Both the position numbers and the translations under genes were made by a program. This document shows, in pieces, positions 47,312 to 55,076 of a stretch of 64,000 bases of DNA. The stretch lies in assembly GCF_002873135.1 (NCBI RefSeq), contig NZ_MCVI01000003.1, positions 186,001 through 250,000 of the forward strand, given 5' to 3'. The notes beneath the pieces were generated by a model that ran no database searches, was not told where the DNA came from, and saw nothing but the letters and a program-made list of their open reading frames with translations. Within the stretch, counting starts at the first letter, position 1. Every line of letters starts with the position of its first letter. The stretch comes from Shewanella sp. 10N.286.48.A6 (GTDB taxonomy: Bacteria > Pseudomonadota > Gammaproteobacteria > Enterobacterales > Shewanellaceae).

Positions 47312-48159
47312 GTAAACATAATGAGCATTCGTCATATAGAGAAAAATTAATAGAGCATTTATTTGCTGGTGAACTACTGAAGCTCTCGTGGCTTGAGCAT
47401 CACTGTGGGCTTGAGATAGCAAAGCCCGAAGTGGATAATTCTGGTTATGACATCATTGTGGAGTGCTATGGGATAATTAGACATATTCAATTAAAAGCAT
47501 CTCACATTTCGTCCTCAACTACTCAACAAAAAGTTCATGTCAAATTAGCTGACAAACCATCAGGGTGTATGGTTTGGGTTATTTTTGATGAGGTCACATT
47601 AACTTTAGATCATTTCCTATTCTACGGGGATAAAGCTGGAGAACCATTACCTAGCTTAGATAGCCTTAAAGTAGCAAAACATTCCAAAGGTAATAAAGAT
47701 GGAATAAAAGCTGAAAGGCCAAACATTCGAGTGATAAATAAAGGACAATTCAAGACTGTTAAATCAGTTGGAGAACTATTTAACCTACTATTTTGTAATG
47801 AGCTATCTAACATAGAGGGCGAAGTATTTTTACCTCAAAACTTAGTTCCTGCTGATCATGATAATGAATTTAAGAAACTACATCGAATAGAAAAGTGGTC
47901 TAATAAGCCATGGCAGAAAAATTCACAGTTGATTAAAGCCTTTCTTGAACTTAATTCAGTTCAAACCAATATCACTCTTGACCAACTGTTTGACCATTGT
48001 ATTAAATGTTATGGCGGGGTATTGAATGAATGGAAGAATAACTTCAACTCTATGAAATCAGATCATGGCAATTCACACGGAAGAGTATTTATAACTGTAG
48101 AAAATGAAGTTCAAATGTATGACTATGTGAGAAAGGAAATAAATAAATTTAGTTGGTAA
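47308..48159 (+). CDS. Nuclease-like protein (DUF4365/PD-(D/E)xK-type pattern)
   Basis: 283 residues. The N-terminal half has the order SYREKLIEHLFAGELLKLSW, then DNSGYDIIVECYGIIRHIQLKAS. The Asp in GYDI plus the QLK motif fit a PD-(D/E)xK nuclease-like fold as in DUF4365 proteins. The C-terminal half (from about residue 190) is helical and unrecognised. Its start overlaps the 94-aa gene by four bases (ATGA), making it the last gene of the restriction operon. Catalytic activity is inferred from a short motif only. Confidence 0.6.
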   Translation: MSKHNEHSSYREKLIEHLFAGELLKLSWLEHHCGLEIAKPEVDNSGYDIIVECYGIIRHIQLKASHISSSTTQQKVHVKLADKPSGCMVWVIFDEVTLTLDHFLFYGDKAGEPLPSLDSLKVAKHSKGNKDGIKAERPNIRVINKGQFKTVKSVGELFNLLFCNELSNIEGEVFLPQNLVPADHDNEFKKLHRIEKWSNKPWQKNSQLIKAFLELNSVQTNITLDQLFDHCIKCYGGVLNEWKNNFNSMKSDHGNSHGRVFITVENEVQMYDYVRKEINKFSW

Positions 48160-48221
48160 TCTGGTAACAGTTTACGCTGCTTTTTTAAGGTGGCATTCGT
48201 TAGATAAAAATGAAGATGACA

Positions 48222-48771
48222 TTATATAGAATTCACCAGCAGACTTACCACTACCTGCGGCAAAGTGTTTAATTAGATATTCGTAGGCGTTACCAATAAT
48301 ATCAAGAGAGCCAACACGACTTGGGCGTAAGTTAAGAATGTCTTTACCAAAGTCTTCTAATAGGTGGCGGAGAATGTCGTTCTTTTGTTTTTCTTGACCT
48401 AGCTTATCAGTGTTAAAGCTAATATCTTGGAAAACATTTTTCAGCTTAGTGCCATTCGCTTCTTCAATGGCATGTAGTGCTTGGTCAATACGTTGGCCGT
48501 TGCCTACTTCATGAAGTTTCTCGTATAGATCCCAAAACTTGCACCTGTAGGTAATACAAAGTGTTGCTTCGCCATCATTGCGTGAATCAGCTCAGGGTTA
48601 TCACCATATTGCTCTACAAGCTTGTCGTATTCATCTTGGTATACATCAGAGATGTACTTTAAGAACACCATGGTTAAGATGAAGTCTTTATAAATAGAAG
48701 GGTCTACTGTTCCTCTGAAGGTATCGCAGGCAGCCCATACCGCCTTGTTAATTTCATCTTGATTTTACCAT
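48222..48771 (-). pseudogene. Decayed N-terminal part of a second hsdM
   Basis: Translated in pieces it reads QDEINKAVWAACDTF, later NTDKLGQEKQKND and GNAYEYLIKHFAAGSG, close to residues 3-185 of the intact HsdM at 38,758. It is broken near the N-terminus by a small deletion. A one-base loss near 48,535 breaks it again (the intact gene reads AGC TTT TGG there). It ends at AGEFY just before the SAM motif. It lies directly behind an intact half-HsdS on the same strand, so the pair mirrors the first two genes of the main operon. Confidence 0.85.
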
Positions 48772-48798
48772 CTTTTAAGTCCTTAATTTAAATTCTGT

Positions 48799-49383
48799 CT
48801 AGCCCTGATTATCAGAGCCTAATAATTCTTTAGCGATGCCTTGCATCTGTTTTGCTCTGTTCTCAATTAGAGCACTTAACACCTGTTTTTCTTGTTTCAC
48901 TTTGCTATCAAACCCAACGATAGCGTGCTGCTTTTCGAGAGTTGGAATAACAAGTGGAGCGGCTTCTAATACAGCTCGTCTAATGCTTGTTTGTGAGCTA
49001 CCTTCAGCAGAATTTGCAAAGTACCGCTGGGCACCATCTTGATTTAGCTGCCAGGCTACAAATTCAGGTAACACTGATTTATCAGTTACTTGAATTAAAA
49101 AATAGTGGGGTGCGCAAACCGTTGGTTTATCAATCGCGCCAACACAACCTGCTAAGTTACGACCACCACGAGCCGCAAACAGCACATCGCCTTTTTGTAA
49201 CCAGTCAGGTGTTTTACGCCCTGTAATATTTGTGCGAATGAGTTGATGCCACTGTATGATCCCGTCGTTATCAATATCCCTGTTCTGCACAACATAAGTG
49301 TTACTTTCCGTGTCTTCAGGTATCTTTCCCCTAAAAGGGTGGCCAGCTTTCACAATCGCAATATCAGATAATGTTTTATTCAT
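48799..49383 (-). CDS. Second half-size HsdS-like protein (paralogue)
   Basis: About 194 residues from ATG 49,383 (MNKTLSDIAIVKAGHPFRGK). It aligns over its whole length with the protein at 38,108: shared phrases include SDIA, GHPFRG, PDWL, TVC-PH-FL, VAWQLNQ/ICWQLNQ, AQRYF and AEGS. The closing helix KQEKQVLSALIENRAKQMQ also aligns. It is thus one TRD with a spacer helix. Its hsdM partner next to it is dead, but this gene is unbroken and could still act on the intact HsdM in trans. A start 15 bases upstream is possible but would lie over an inverted repeat. Confidence 0.7.
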   Translation of the reverse strand: MNKTLSDIAIVKAGHPFRGKIPEDTESNTYVVQNRDIDNDGIIQWHQLIRTNITGRKTPDWLQKGDVLFAARGGRNLAGCVGAIDKPTVCAPHYFLIQVTDKSVLPEFVAWQLNQDGAQRYFANSAEGSSQTSIRRAVLEAAPLVIPTLEKQHAIVGFDSKVKQEKQVLSALIENRAKQMQGIAKELLGSDNQG

Positions 49384-49390
49384 TCGTAAT

Positions 49391-49471
49391 TGCACCATAT
49401 AAATGATGCAATTAAGATAGCGAGGGATGATTATTTAGCTAATACTTATTTTGCATCTTTTGAATGATGCA
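49391..49471. promoter_or_regulatory. Inverted-repeat operators upstream of the second half-HsdS
   Basis: AATTGCA and TGCAATT form a 7-bp inverted repeat just before the start. TGCATC (49,452-49,457) and GATGCA (49,466-49,471) form a second with an 8-base spacer. Both contain the TGCAT theme also seen in the palindrome at 49,867, suggesting control by the neighbouring XRE protein. Confidence 0.5.
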
Positions 49472-49561
49472 TTTTATTTGTGGTTAACGTTGACGGTTTA
49501 GGAGGTATGTTTTTAGCAAAATTGTTTTGTATTGATTTTAGGAGTGGCGTAAATAGGAAGT

Positions 49562-49792
49562 TTAAAGTGCACTGGTTTTATCTATTTCAGGCAGTAGTTC
49601 TGTTAAGTCACATTCAAGTGCTTTAGCGATAGCGCATAACTTAATAACAGTAACGTTAACTGTACCGTTTTCAACTCGACTTAAATAGCTCTGATTTAAA
49701 CCTGAATCAAATGATAATTCAGCTTGGCTTTTATCTTTGAAGACTCTCATCATCTTGATATTTTTACCTAATTTTTTCGCAAAATCGTCCAT
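49562..49792 (-). CDS. XRE-family transcriptional regulator
   Basis: 76 residues forming little more than one helix-turn-helix: FAKKLGKNIKMMRVFKDKSQ, then AELSFDSGLNQSYLSRVENG with the recognition helix, then VTVIKLCAIAKALECDLTEL. The size and shape are those of C-proteins that time restriction gene expression. It is divergent from the winged-helix/helicase pair and 178 bases from the second half-HsdS. It probably controls both through the TGCAT-type inverted repeats. DNA binding is inferred from the fold. Confidence 0.85.
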   Translation of the reverse strand: MDDFAKKLGKNIKMMRVFKDKSQAELSFDSGLNQSYLSRVENGTVNVTVIKLCAIAKALECDLTELLPEIDKTSAL

Positions 49793-49866
49793 TGGTTTGT
49801 CTCAAACACAAAAGACTAAATATCCCACATTGCGTTGTTTTACACGATTGCATATAATCCTAAATA

Positions 49867-49880
49867 ATGCATATATGCAT
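49867..49880. promoter_or_regulatory. 14-bp perfect palindrome, candidate XRE operator
   Basis: ATGCATATATGCAT lies 39 bases before the 49,919 start codon in the divergent intergenic space. A symmetric site of this length fits a dimeric XRE repressor. Confidence 0.6.
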
Positions 49881-49918
49881 ATTTAAGGTGTTTTTATTAT
49901 ATTTATTGAGGTTTATGC

Positions 49919-50452
49919 ATGGAAAAATTCGAATTAGACAAAACAGTCATCCAAATTTTGTCTATGCCCAACGTCAATCACTTCACTGCAACTGAAATAA
50001 GAACGGCATATATAGCGATCAAGCAGGATGCTGAACTTAACCCAACGGTATCCCGTCGTTTCGTTTATGAAGAGCTTTTAAAATTAACCAGAAGGGGTTG
50101 GTTAGTAAGAAGCACAACTAAGAAGAAAGGGCTTACTCGTTACACCAAAAGCGACTTGTTTGATCACGCAATTTTAAAAGAAATGGTATCGCTAATGCCG
50201 TATGAAGAAGTAAGCGCGACTTCACCTGTCAGTTACTCCCAAATGCTCATTCAACGGCTAAATCAATACAACTCCGCGCTATTAGAAGGCTTAGGTGCGA
50301 TAAAAGAGTATGTCGCATTGAAAGATATATATCCTGAACAGCATGACGATTTAAAAGGTCGTTACATGGCAGTTCAGGAAAACAACCACATCTTAAAAGG
50401 GAAAATTTCAGTTTTAAACGAACTTATTAAATCAACAAAAGAGAACGAATAA
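49919..50452 (+). CDS. Winged-helix-like protein with C-terminal coiled coil, helicase partner
   Basis: 177 residues, family not recognised. The N-terminal 85 residues look like a winged-helix DNA-binding domain: FTATEIRTAYIAIKQ, then VSRRFVYEELLKLTRRGWLV as recognition helix and wing, then KKKGLTRYTKS. The C-terminal half is helical with a likely coiled coil (NHILKGKISVLNELIKST). It ends directly before the helicase ATG (no gap), so the two are coupled and probably form a complex. A role in choosing DNA for the helicase is inferred. Confidence 0.7.
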   Translation: MEKFELDKTVIQILSMPNVNHFTATEIRTAYIAIKQDAELNPTVSRRFVYEELLKLTRRGWLVRSTTKKKGLTRYTKSDLFDHAILKEMVSLMPYEEVSATSPVSYSQMLIQRLNQYNSALLEGLGAIKEYVALKDIYPEQHDDLKGRYMAVQENNHILKGKISVLNELIKSTKENE

Positions 50453-51940
50453 ATGAAACTAAGAAATTGGCAGTCAGAGTGCATTCACTTTGCAATTTCT
50501 AAATATAAGTTAAAGAAGCACTTTTTAGCCCTTGCTACTCCTGGTGCTGGCAAAACAGTGATGGCTTCTGTATTAGCTAAATTGATGTATGACCAAGGTG
50601 ACATTGATCTTGTGCTTTGCTTTTCTCCTTCTTCAATCGTCGCGCATGACTTTAGTGAAGCGTTAGGTGAACAATTCGAAGCAGATTTTGACGGCACCAT
50701 CGGCGCATTGGGCAATTCATTCACTTATCAGGCACTGGGCACAATAGATAATAAGGTCTGGCGCTTATTTGAAAAGTATCGCGTGTTTGTGATCTTTGAT
50801 GAGATCCATCATTGTGCAGGTTCAAATATAAAAGATGCTAACGCTTGGGGTAAGCCGATCATAACAACGATTAAACAAAAAGCGGCTTACACAATCGCAT
50901 TAACTGGCACACCGTGGCGATCCGATGCTCAGCCTATAGCACTGGCTGACTACTGCAATGAGTCAGGGCAAATACAATGTGATTATGTATATGGCTTAAA
51001 ACAAGCTATTTCTGACAATGTATGTCGAATACCGCAAGTAGTTGCATTAGATAATGACAAGATCACAGTTGTTGAGGGTGATGAAACAAGCCACTTCACA
51101 AGCTTTATAGAGCTGCTATCACAATCAATTGTTCCTTACTCAGAGATAGTGACAAACACGAGCGTAATAGAGCAACTATTAATCCACTCTAGTCACAAGC
51201 TAAATGAGCTTCGCGGCGTTAACAAAGAAGCAGGAGGGTTGATCGTTGCCTCATCCATTGCTCATGCTTGGCAAATACAACTAATTTTGAAGCAGACTAT
51301 TGGTGAAAGTGCTGTTGTTGTCACGAGTGATGAAGGCAACGGAAATGATCTCATAAAATCTTTCAGATATAGCCAAGAGAAGTGGATCATCAGTGTTGGC
51401 ATGATATCAGAAGGCACGAATATCCCACGCCTTCAGGTGTGCAGTTACCTTTCAAACGTAAAAACAGAGATGAATTACCGCCAAGTGTTGGGGCGTTTAC
51501 TACGCATTACTGATGCGCCAAATCAACAGGCAATTTTATTTATGCCAGCAGAGCCAAATCTTGTTGAGTATGCTTATCGCGTGGCTCAAGACATCCCTGA
51601 TGAATTAACAAAAGTAAGATTTGCACAGATGGATGAAGAGATCATCGCAGAAGCACCTGCGTTAGATGAAGGCGACGACATTGACGATAGTGACAGTCAT
51701 GCAATCATTAGTGCTAACAAACCAACTATCAGCATTGGTGATACAACAATTAATTTAGATGAAAGGCTCACGTCGTTTAATGATATGCCATCAAGTGAAT
51801 TAGATATTTCAATCGATAAAATCATAGGGATCTTTGGTCAGTTTAATCATAAAGAGCTTGAAATCGATGGCTTCGAACAATTGATCATCTCAGAGCAATC
51901 AATGAAGAAGCTTAGCCAGTTTAGTTCAGAAGCATTTTAA
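50453..51940 (+). CDS. DEIH-box superfamily 2 helicase
   Basis: 495 residues with a complete SF2 helicase core and no nuclease or methylase domain. Walker A ATPGAGKTVMASVLAKLMY is near residue 30, and Walker B/DEIH FVIFDEIHHCAG is near 115. Motif III ALTGTPWR is near 150, the second RecA domain includes SVGMISEGTNIPRLQVCSYL, and motif VI NYRQVLGRLLRI is near 343. The last 100 residues are acidic and unrecognised. It resembles helicases of restriction-type systems (type III Res/UvrB-like) but acts here with a winged-helix-like partner and XRE regulator. It is a plausible phage-defence effector; the mechanism is unknown. Confidence 0.85.
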   Translation: MKLRNWQSECIHFAISKYKLKKHFLALATPGAGKTVMASVLAKLMYDQGDIDLVLCFSPSSIVAHDFSEALGEQFEADFDGTIGALGNSFTYQALGTIDNKVWRLFEKYRVFVIFDEIHHCAGSNIKDANAWGKPIITTIKQKAAYTIALTGTPWRSDAQPIALADYCNESGQIQCDYVYGLKQAISDNVCRIPQVVALDNDKITVVEGDETSHFTSFIELLSQSIVPYSEIVTNTSVIEQLLIHSSHKLNELRGVNKEAGGLIVASSIAHAWQIQLILKQTIGESAVVVTSDEGNGNDLIKSFRYSQEKWIISVGMISEGTNIPRLQVCSYLSNVKTEMNYRQVLGRLLRITDAPNQQAILFMPAEPNLVEYAYRVAQDIPDELTKVRFAQMDEEIIAEAPALDEGDDIDDSDSHAIISANKPTISIGDTTINLDERLTSFNDMPSSELDISIDKIIGIFGQFNHKELEIDGFEQLIISEQSMKKLSQFSSEAF

Positions 51941-51955
51941 AAAAATGGAGTTGTT

Positions 51956-52258
51956 ATGATTCATAAACCTCATGGTTGGGTAATTTTAAAATTCACCAAT
52001 AAAGGTGATGTATTTTTTAAAATCTTTGCGAGTTGGCGCGGTGGCTATTCAGATGGAGATTCTTGGCGACTCAGCTCTGGCTCTAATAAACCTCCTGTTT
52101 AATCAAAATGTGGAAAGTGTTGGGAATGGTCGCAAGAGTCAGGCTCTTGTTATCATCTTCCTTTACATGGTGAAGATGGATATACATTTTATACAGCCAA
52201 ATCCTCGCAAATATTATTCTTCAGTCTGGAGAAAATGATGTTTTCATTGAAAGAGTGA
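51956..52258 (+). pseudogene. Small protein gene with an in-frame TAA stop
   Basis: The frame codes for about 100 residues if the TAA at 52,100-52,102 (codon 49) is read through. The first half (HGWVILKFTNKGDVFFKIFA, SWRGGYSDGDSWRLSSG) resembles a family of small uncharacterised proteins with a GGY...DSWRLSSG motif. The second half continues coherently in the same frame (KCGKCWEWSQESGSCYHLPL, GEDGYTFYTAKSSQI). A single nonsense change is the simplest explanation. It lies 16 bases after the helicase stop and may once have been the third gene of that module. Confidence 0.55.
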
Positions 52259-52730
52259 AGTTGTCTGCAATACTAACTTAACTTGGTTTCATGTTTACAT
52301 GATTTGCTATCTGAGACATTGTAATTGAAGATTTTTGTAAAGGTTTGGGTATAAAAATAGGCTTTTAGATACTAATAAATATAGATTCTATTAATATATT
52401 TCTTATTTATATAGTAAATTTAGCCTTTCAATTTGGCATACTAGAGCAGCCCAGTACCAATGACTGTCCCATTCTCCTCGCGCACTCAAACACTTGACCC
52501 AGAAAACTGTTTTAGTGGTTCACATAAAAATGCAGAGTAGTTCCACTAGACCGGAATACGCATAAGCCGAGCATACTAGTATCACCATTAAATACAACCT
52601 TATGGTTGCACTAAATAATAATACTATATAGGAAGCTGAACAAGGATATAAGCCAAATAGTACATAAGGCAACATGAACGGACGGACAGTATCAATTTCT
52701 TTTTTGAAAAGCCATTTACCCCATATAATG

Positions 52731-52755
52731 GTTCGAGTCTGGGAGGGGCCACCAA
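52731..52755 (+). repeat. attR: displaced tRNA 3' end
   Basis: Exact 25-base match to 27,543-27,567 (T-loop to CCA plus one base) with no tRNA 5' part before it. The rest of the stretch 52,259-53,168 is AT-rich and shows no gene; only this site and the following terminator are recognised. Confidence 0.9.
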
Positions 52756-52765
52756 TTTATTGATA

Positions 52766-52795
52766 GGCCGCTTGGATTTATTCAAGCGGCTTTTT
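52766..52795 (+). terminator. Original chromosomal tRNA terminator
   Basis: GCCGCTTG pairs with CAAGCGGC and is followed by TTTTT, 11 bases after attR. This is where the tRNA transcript ended before the island entered. Confidence 0.88.
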
Positions 52796-53168
52796 CATGT
52801 TTAAAATTTTAACTTTAGCGAAATACCAACAAATATCAACATCATCATTCCACGTAGATAGCGGCTGAAAACTCACAAATGATGTAAGTCACTAAATAGT
52901 TCTAGCAGCTTTATCATGACTTTAATTCCACTGCTAGCCTAAAGACATCAAACTAACATTCCATTGATTGCAAATAACACTCAAAGCATTTTTATATTTG
53001 GCTGCCTTACTTAAATTTAACAAAAACACATACCCCAAATGATAACTTCACAAAAAATTGATCTAAAACACAGTTTATTTGTATTATTATATTAAATTAA
53101 ACCTACTACTGTTACATCGCTGTTTGCCATGACATTTTGGCTCAAGGTTTTCGTTAAAAGGAATAAAA

Positions 53169-54062
53169 ATGAAAAAAATAAAACTGTTACCCTTAGCGCT
53201 TATTGTTAGTAGTTTACTGGGTGGTTGTGCATCAAGCTCCGAAACGCCAACACCTTCAAATATCGAGATGAAACCAGCAACAGGTGAGCAAGTAGCGCCT
53301 GCTGATTATGCAAAATTTTCATCAATATTAAGTGCCTCAAAACTGCAAATATCAACACCAAACGCAAAACCCGGCAGTAAATATGAATTAGCTCAAGACA
53401 GCAATTTTAGCGGTATCGTTAATGAGCACTTTTATGTAGATAAAGGCTCTGAAGCCCTGGTCATGAATATGGAAGGTTATAAGTTACGTAACGAACTACG
53501 CGTCTTAGAAAACTTCAAATCTGATGAAAGCCAAACTTTTTATCGTCTATCTGCTGATTTAATGCCTATCAATCCACGAGAAGCCGTAGAAAACAGCCCT
53601 TCGAAAAATGATGCGATGACCTTCTTACAGGTACACAACAAAGGTACTTTTGACGATGGCAAGCATGGTGTGGGTTATATCCCTCACCCATTACTGCGTG
53701 TCGTTTACGAAGCCGACCGAAAAGGCATAAAAGATCATTACTGGGCTATCATCAAAAATAACAATGTGAATTGTGGTAAAGACAGTGGAAACCGCGATAC
53801 GCCTGTTTGTAAAAATTCGTATGTGAGAATGAATTTAGGGAAGTTTACCCCTGATGTGCCAACGCATTTTGACATCATTGTTGGCGATCAAAAGCTGGTC
53901 ATTAAAGTTGATGGTGTCACTAAAGTGAAGCATGACATTAGCTACTGGAAAGACATGCTAAGCTACTTCAAAGCTGGGGTTTATAACCAGTTCGAAAACG
54001 GTAAAAGCGAAGCTCATTTCTACAATTTAGAATACGCCATAGACACAAAACAAGCGCAATAA
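53169..54062 (+). CDS. Alginate lyase lipoprotein, polysaccharide lyase family 7
   Basis: Cleaves alginate by beta-elimination. The 297-residue protein has a lipoprotein signal with lipobox LLGGC (Cys19), then a short linker and a PL7 beta-jelly-roll. The three diagnostic strands are present: RNELRVL (R-x-E-x-R), QVH in FLQVHNKG, and YFKAGVYNQF, which carries the catalytic Tyr. The QVH variant is usually linked to poly-mannuronate preference. It is anchored in the outer or inner membrane and gives the cell access to brown-algal polysaccharide. No other alginate genes are nearby. It is the first gene after the island's right end. Confidence 0.93.
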   Translation: MKKIKLLPLALIVSSLLGGCASSSETPTPSNIEMKPATGEQVAPADYAKFSSILSASKLQISTPNAKPGSKYELAQDSNFSGIVNEHFYVDKGSEALVMNMEGYKLRNELRVLENFKSDESQTFYRLSADLMPINPREAVENSPSKNDAMTFLQVHNKGTFDDGKHGVGYIPHPLLRVVYEADRKGIKDHYWAIIKNNNVNCGKDSGNRDTPVCKNSYVRMNLGKFTPDVPTHFDIIVGDQKLVIKVDGVTKVKHDISYWKDMLSYFKAGVYNQFENGKSEAHFYNLEYAIDTKQAQ

Positions 54063-54097
54063 GCTCTCTTTAATTGCTGAGTAATACACCGCATTAC

Positions 54098-54145
54098 AAA
54101 CCAATGTAAACCGTTCTTATAAACACACGGATTACATTGGTTTTT
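54098..54145 (+). terminator. Terminator of the alginate lyase gene
   Basis: AAACCAATGTAA pairs with TTACATTGGTTT with a long inner region, then TTTT; 35 bases after the stop. Confidence 0.75.
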
Positions 54146-54194
54146 CCATCTTACCTTGCCATTGAAATAGCTCTAACGGCCCTTAAACAGGTAC

Positions 54195-54929
54195 TTAGTT
54201 CTTACTTTCACGTTCCTGTTGAGCGATTTCCAAATAATTTTGCGCCGCAGTAATGGCTTTAACAGCCCGAGAGTTAAACTCTCGATGATAGAGAATATAA
54301 ACCACCAGCAAGCTGGCTATTATCAGTAAGATGGGGTTCCAAAACCAACAAAGCGCTGCCATGGAAAAGTAATAACTTCGTAAGCCATAATTGTAAGAGT
54401 GAGCGGCCTGATCGCCCACCGTGGCCATTTGGCGCGAATACTTTGCCAAGTTTTTATTGCTTCGTGTGCGATCAATGGGCGCTGCGCCAATCATCACATT
54501 TAAAAAGCCATATTGACGCATTGACCAAGTAAATTGAAAAAAGGCTAATACAAAAATACTTGCCAGCATAGCCAACTTCACCTGCACTAAGGCATGATTA
54601 GGTTCAGCGGCAAAGGGAATAGAGCTGATCACTTCTTCAAGGCGCTCAACTTGAGCAAATAAGGTCAATACACCCGCCAACACCAGTAAGGTGGTTGAGG
54701 CAAAAAAAGCGATATTACGTTCTAAGTTTGCCAACAATGCTGCCTCACCCACACGGATCTCCTTGGTCATCACTTCCGCCATCCAATAGATACGATGCTG
54801 ATGCAAACAGCGGGCGATACAGTTCGTTGTTTTGGCCTTTTTACGGGCAAAAAAAGTGTAACCCACCCAGCATGAGAAGAAACACGCTAAAGCGATAAAA
54901 TCGATAAAAGAGAAAAGCATAAGACTCAA
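54195..54929 (-). CDS. DUF599 family membrane protein
   Basis: 244 residues with four or so hydrophobic segments (IDFIALACFFSCWVGYTFFA, IAFFASTTLLVLAGVLTLFA, LAMLASIFVLAFFQFTWSMR, YYFSMAALCWFWNPILLIIA). The HQHRIYWMAEVMTKEIRVGEA segment is the typical cytoplasmic loop of DUF599 proteins. Function is unknown to me. It ends in a polar tail (EREFNSR-type and QQERESKN). It is a single gene between the alginate lyase and gabD, with no evident operon partner. Confidence 0.85.
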   Translation of the reverse strand: MSLMLFSFIDFIALACFFSCWVGYTFFARKKAKTTNCIARCLHQHRIYWMAEVMTKEIRVGEAALLANLERNIAFFASTTLLVLAGVLTLFAQVERLEEVISSIPFAAEPNHALVQVKLAMLASIFVLAFFQFTWSMRQYGFLNVMIGAAPIDRTRSNKNLAKYSRQMATVGDQAAHSYNYGLRSYYFSMAALCWFWNPILLIIASLLVVYILYHREFNSRAVKAITAAQNYLEIAQQERESKN

Positions 54930-55076
54930 GCTATTATGGAATTAATGGTTAATTATGCAACACATTACTCTTGCCTTAAATAGCCTTCATGTTATTAACC
55001 GCTAAATAATCAAGTTTAATAACAGCTAGGCAGTTATCAGCTTGATTGAAGCGTATATTTACGACCAAGGCAGCCT

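Larger units (their letters stand above)
27568..52755. mobile_element. Genomic island inserted at the tRNA 3' end (about 25.2 kb)
   Basis: Bounded by the 25-bp tRNA-derived repeats, with rpoD and tRNA genes on one side and a chromosomal terminator on the other. Contents are typical of a mobile defence island: site-specific recombinases, IS and integrase fragments, a type I restriction operon, a helicase module and small unknown genes. By eye, codon use in the recombinase operon is richer in AGA/ATA/AAA than in the core genes. No intact integrase gene lies immediately beside either att site. The truncated integrase at 36,896-37,891 or the recombinase operon at 30,326 may have been responsible for insertion. 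No conjugation genes are seen. Confidence 0.85.

Noticed and set aside
49793..49918. Possible CRISPR-like repeats around the XRE gene
   Set aside because: The TGCAT motifs are few, unequal in spacing and symmetric, as for operators; there are no regular spacers. No CRISPR array was seen anywhere in the window.
52005..52238. 77-residue frame overlapping the end of the helicase module
   Set aside because: It is the wrong frame of the small gene with the in-frame stop; its protein is low-complexity and has no family pattern.
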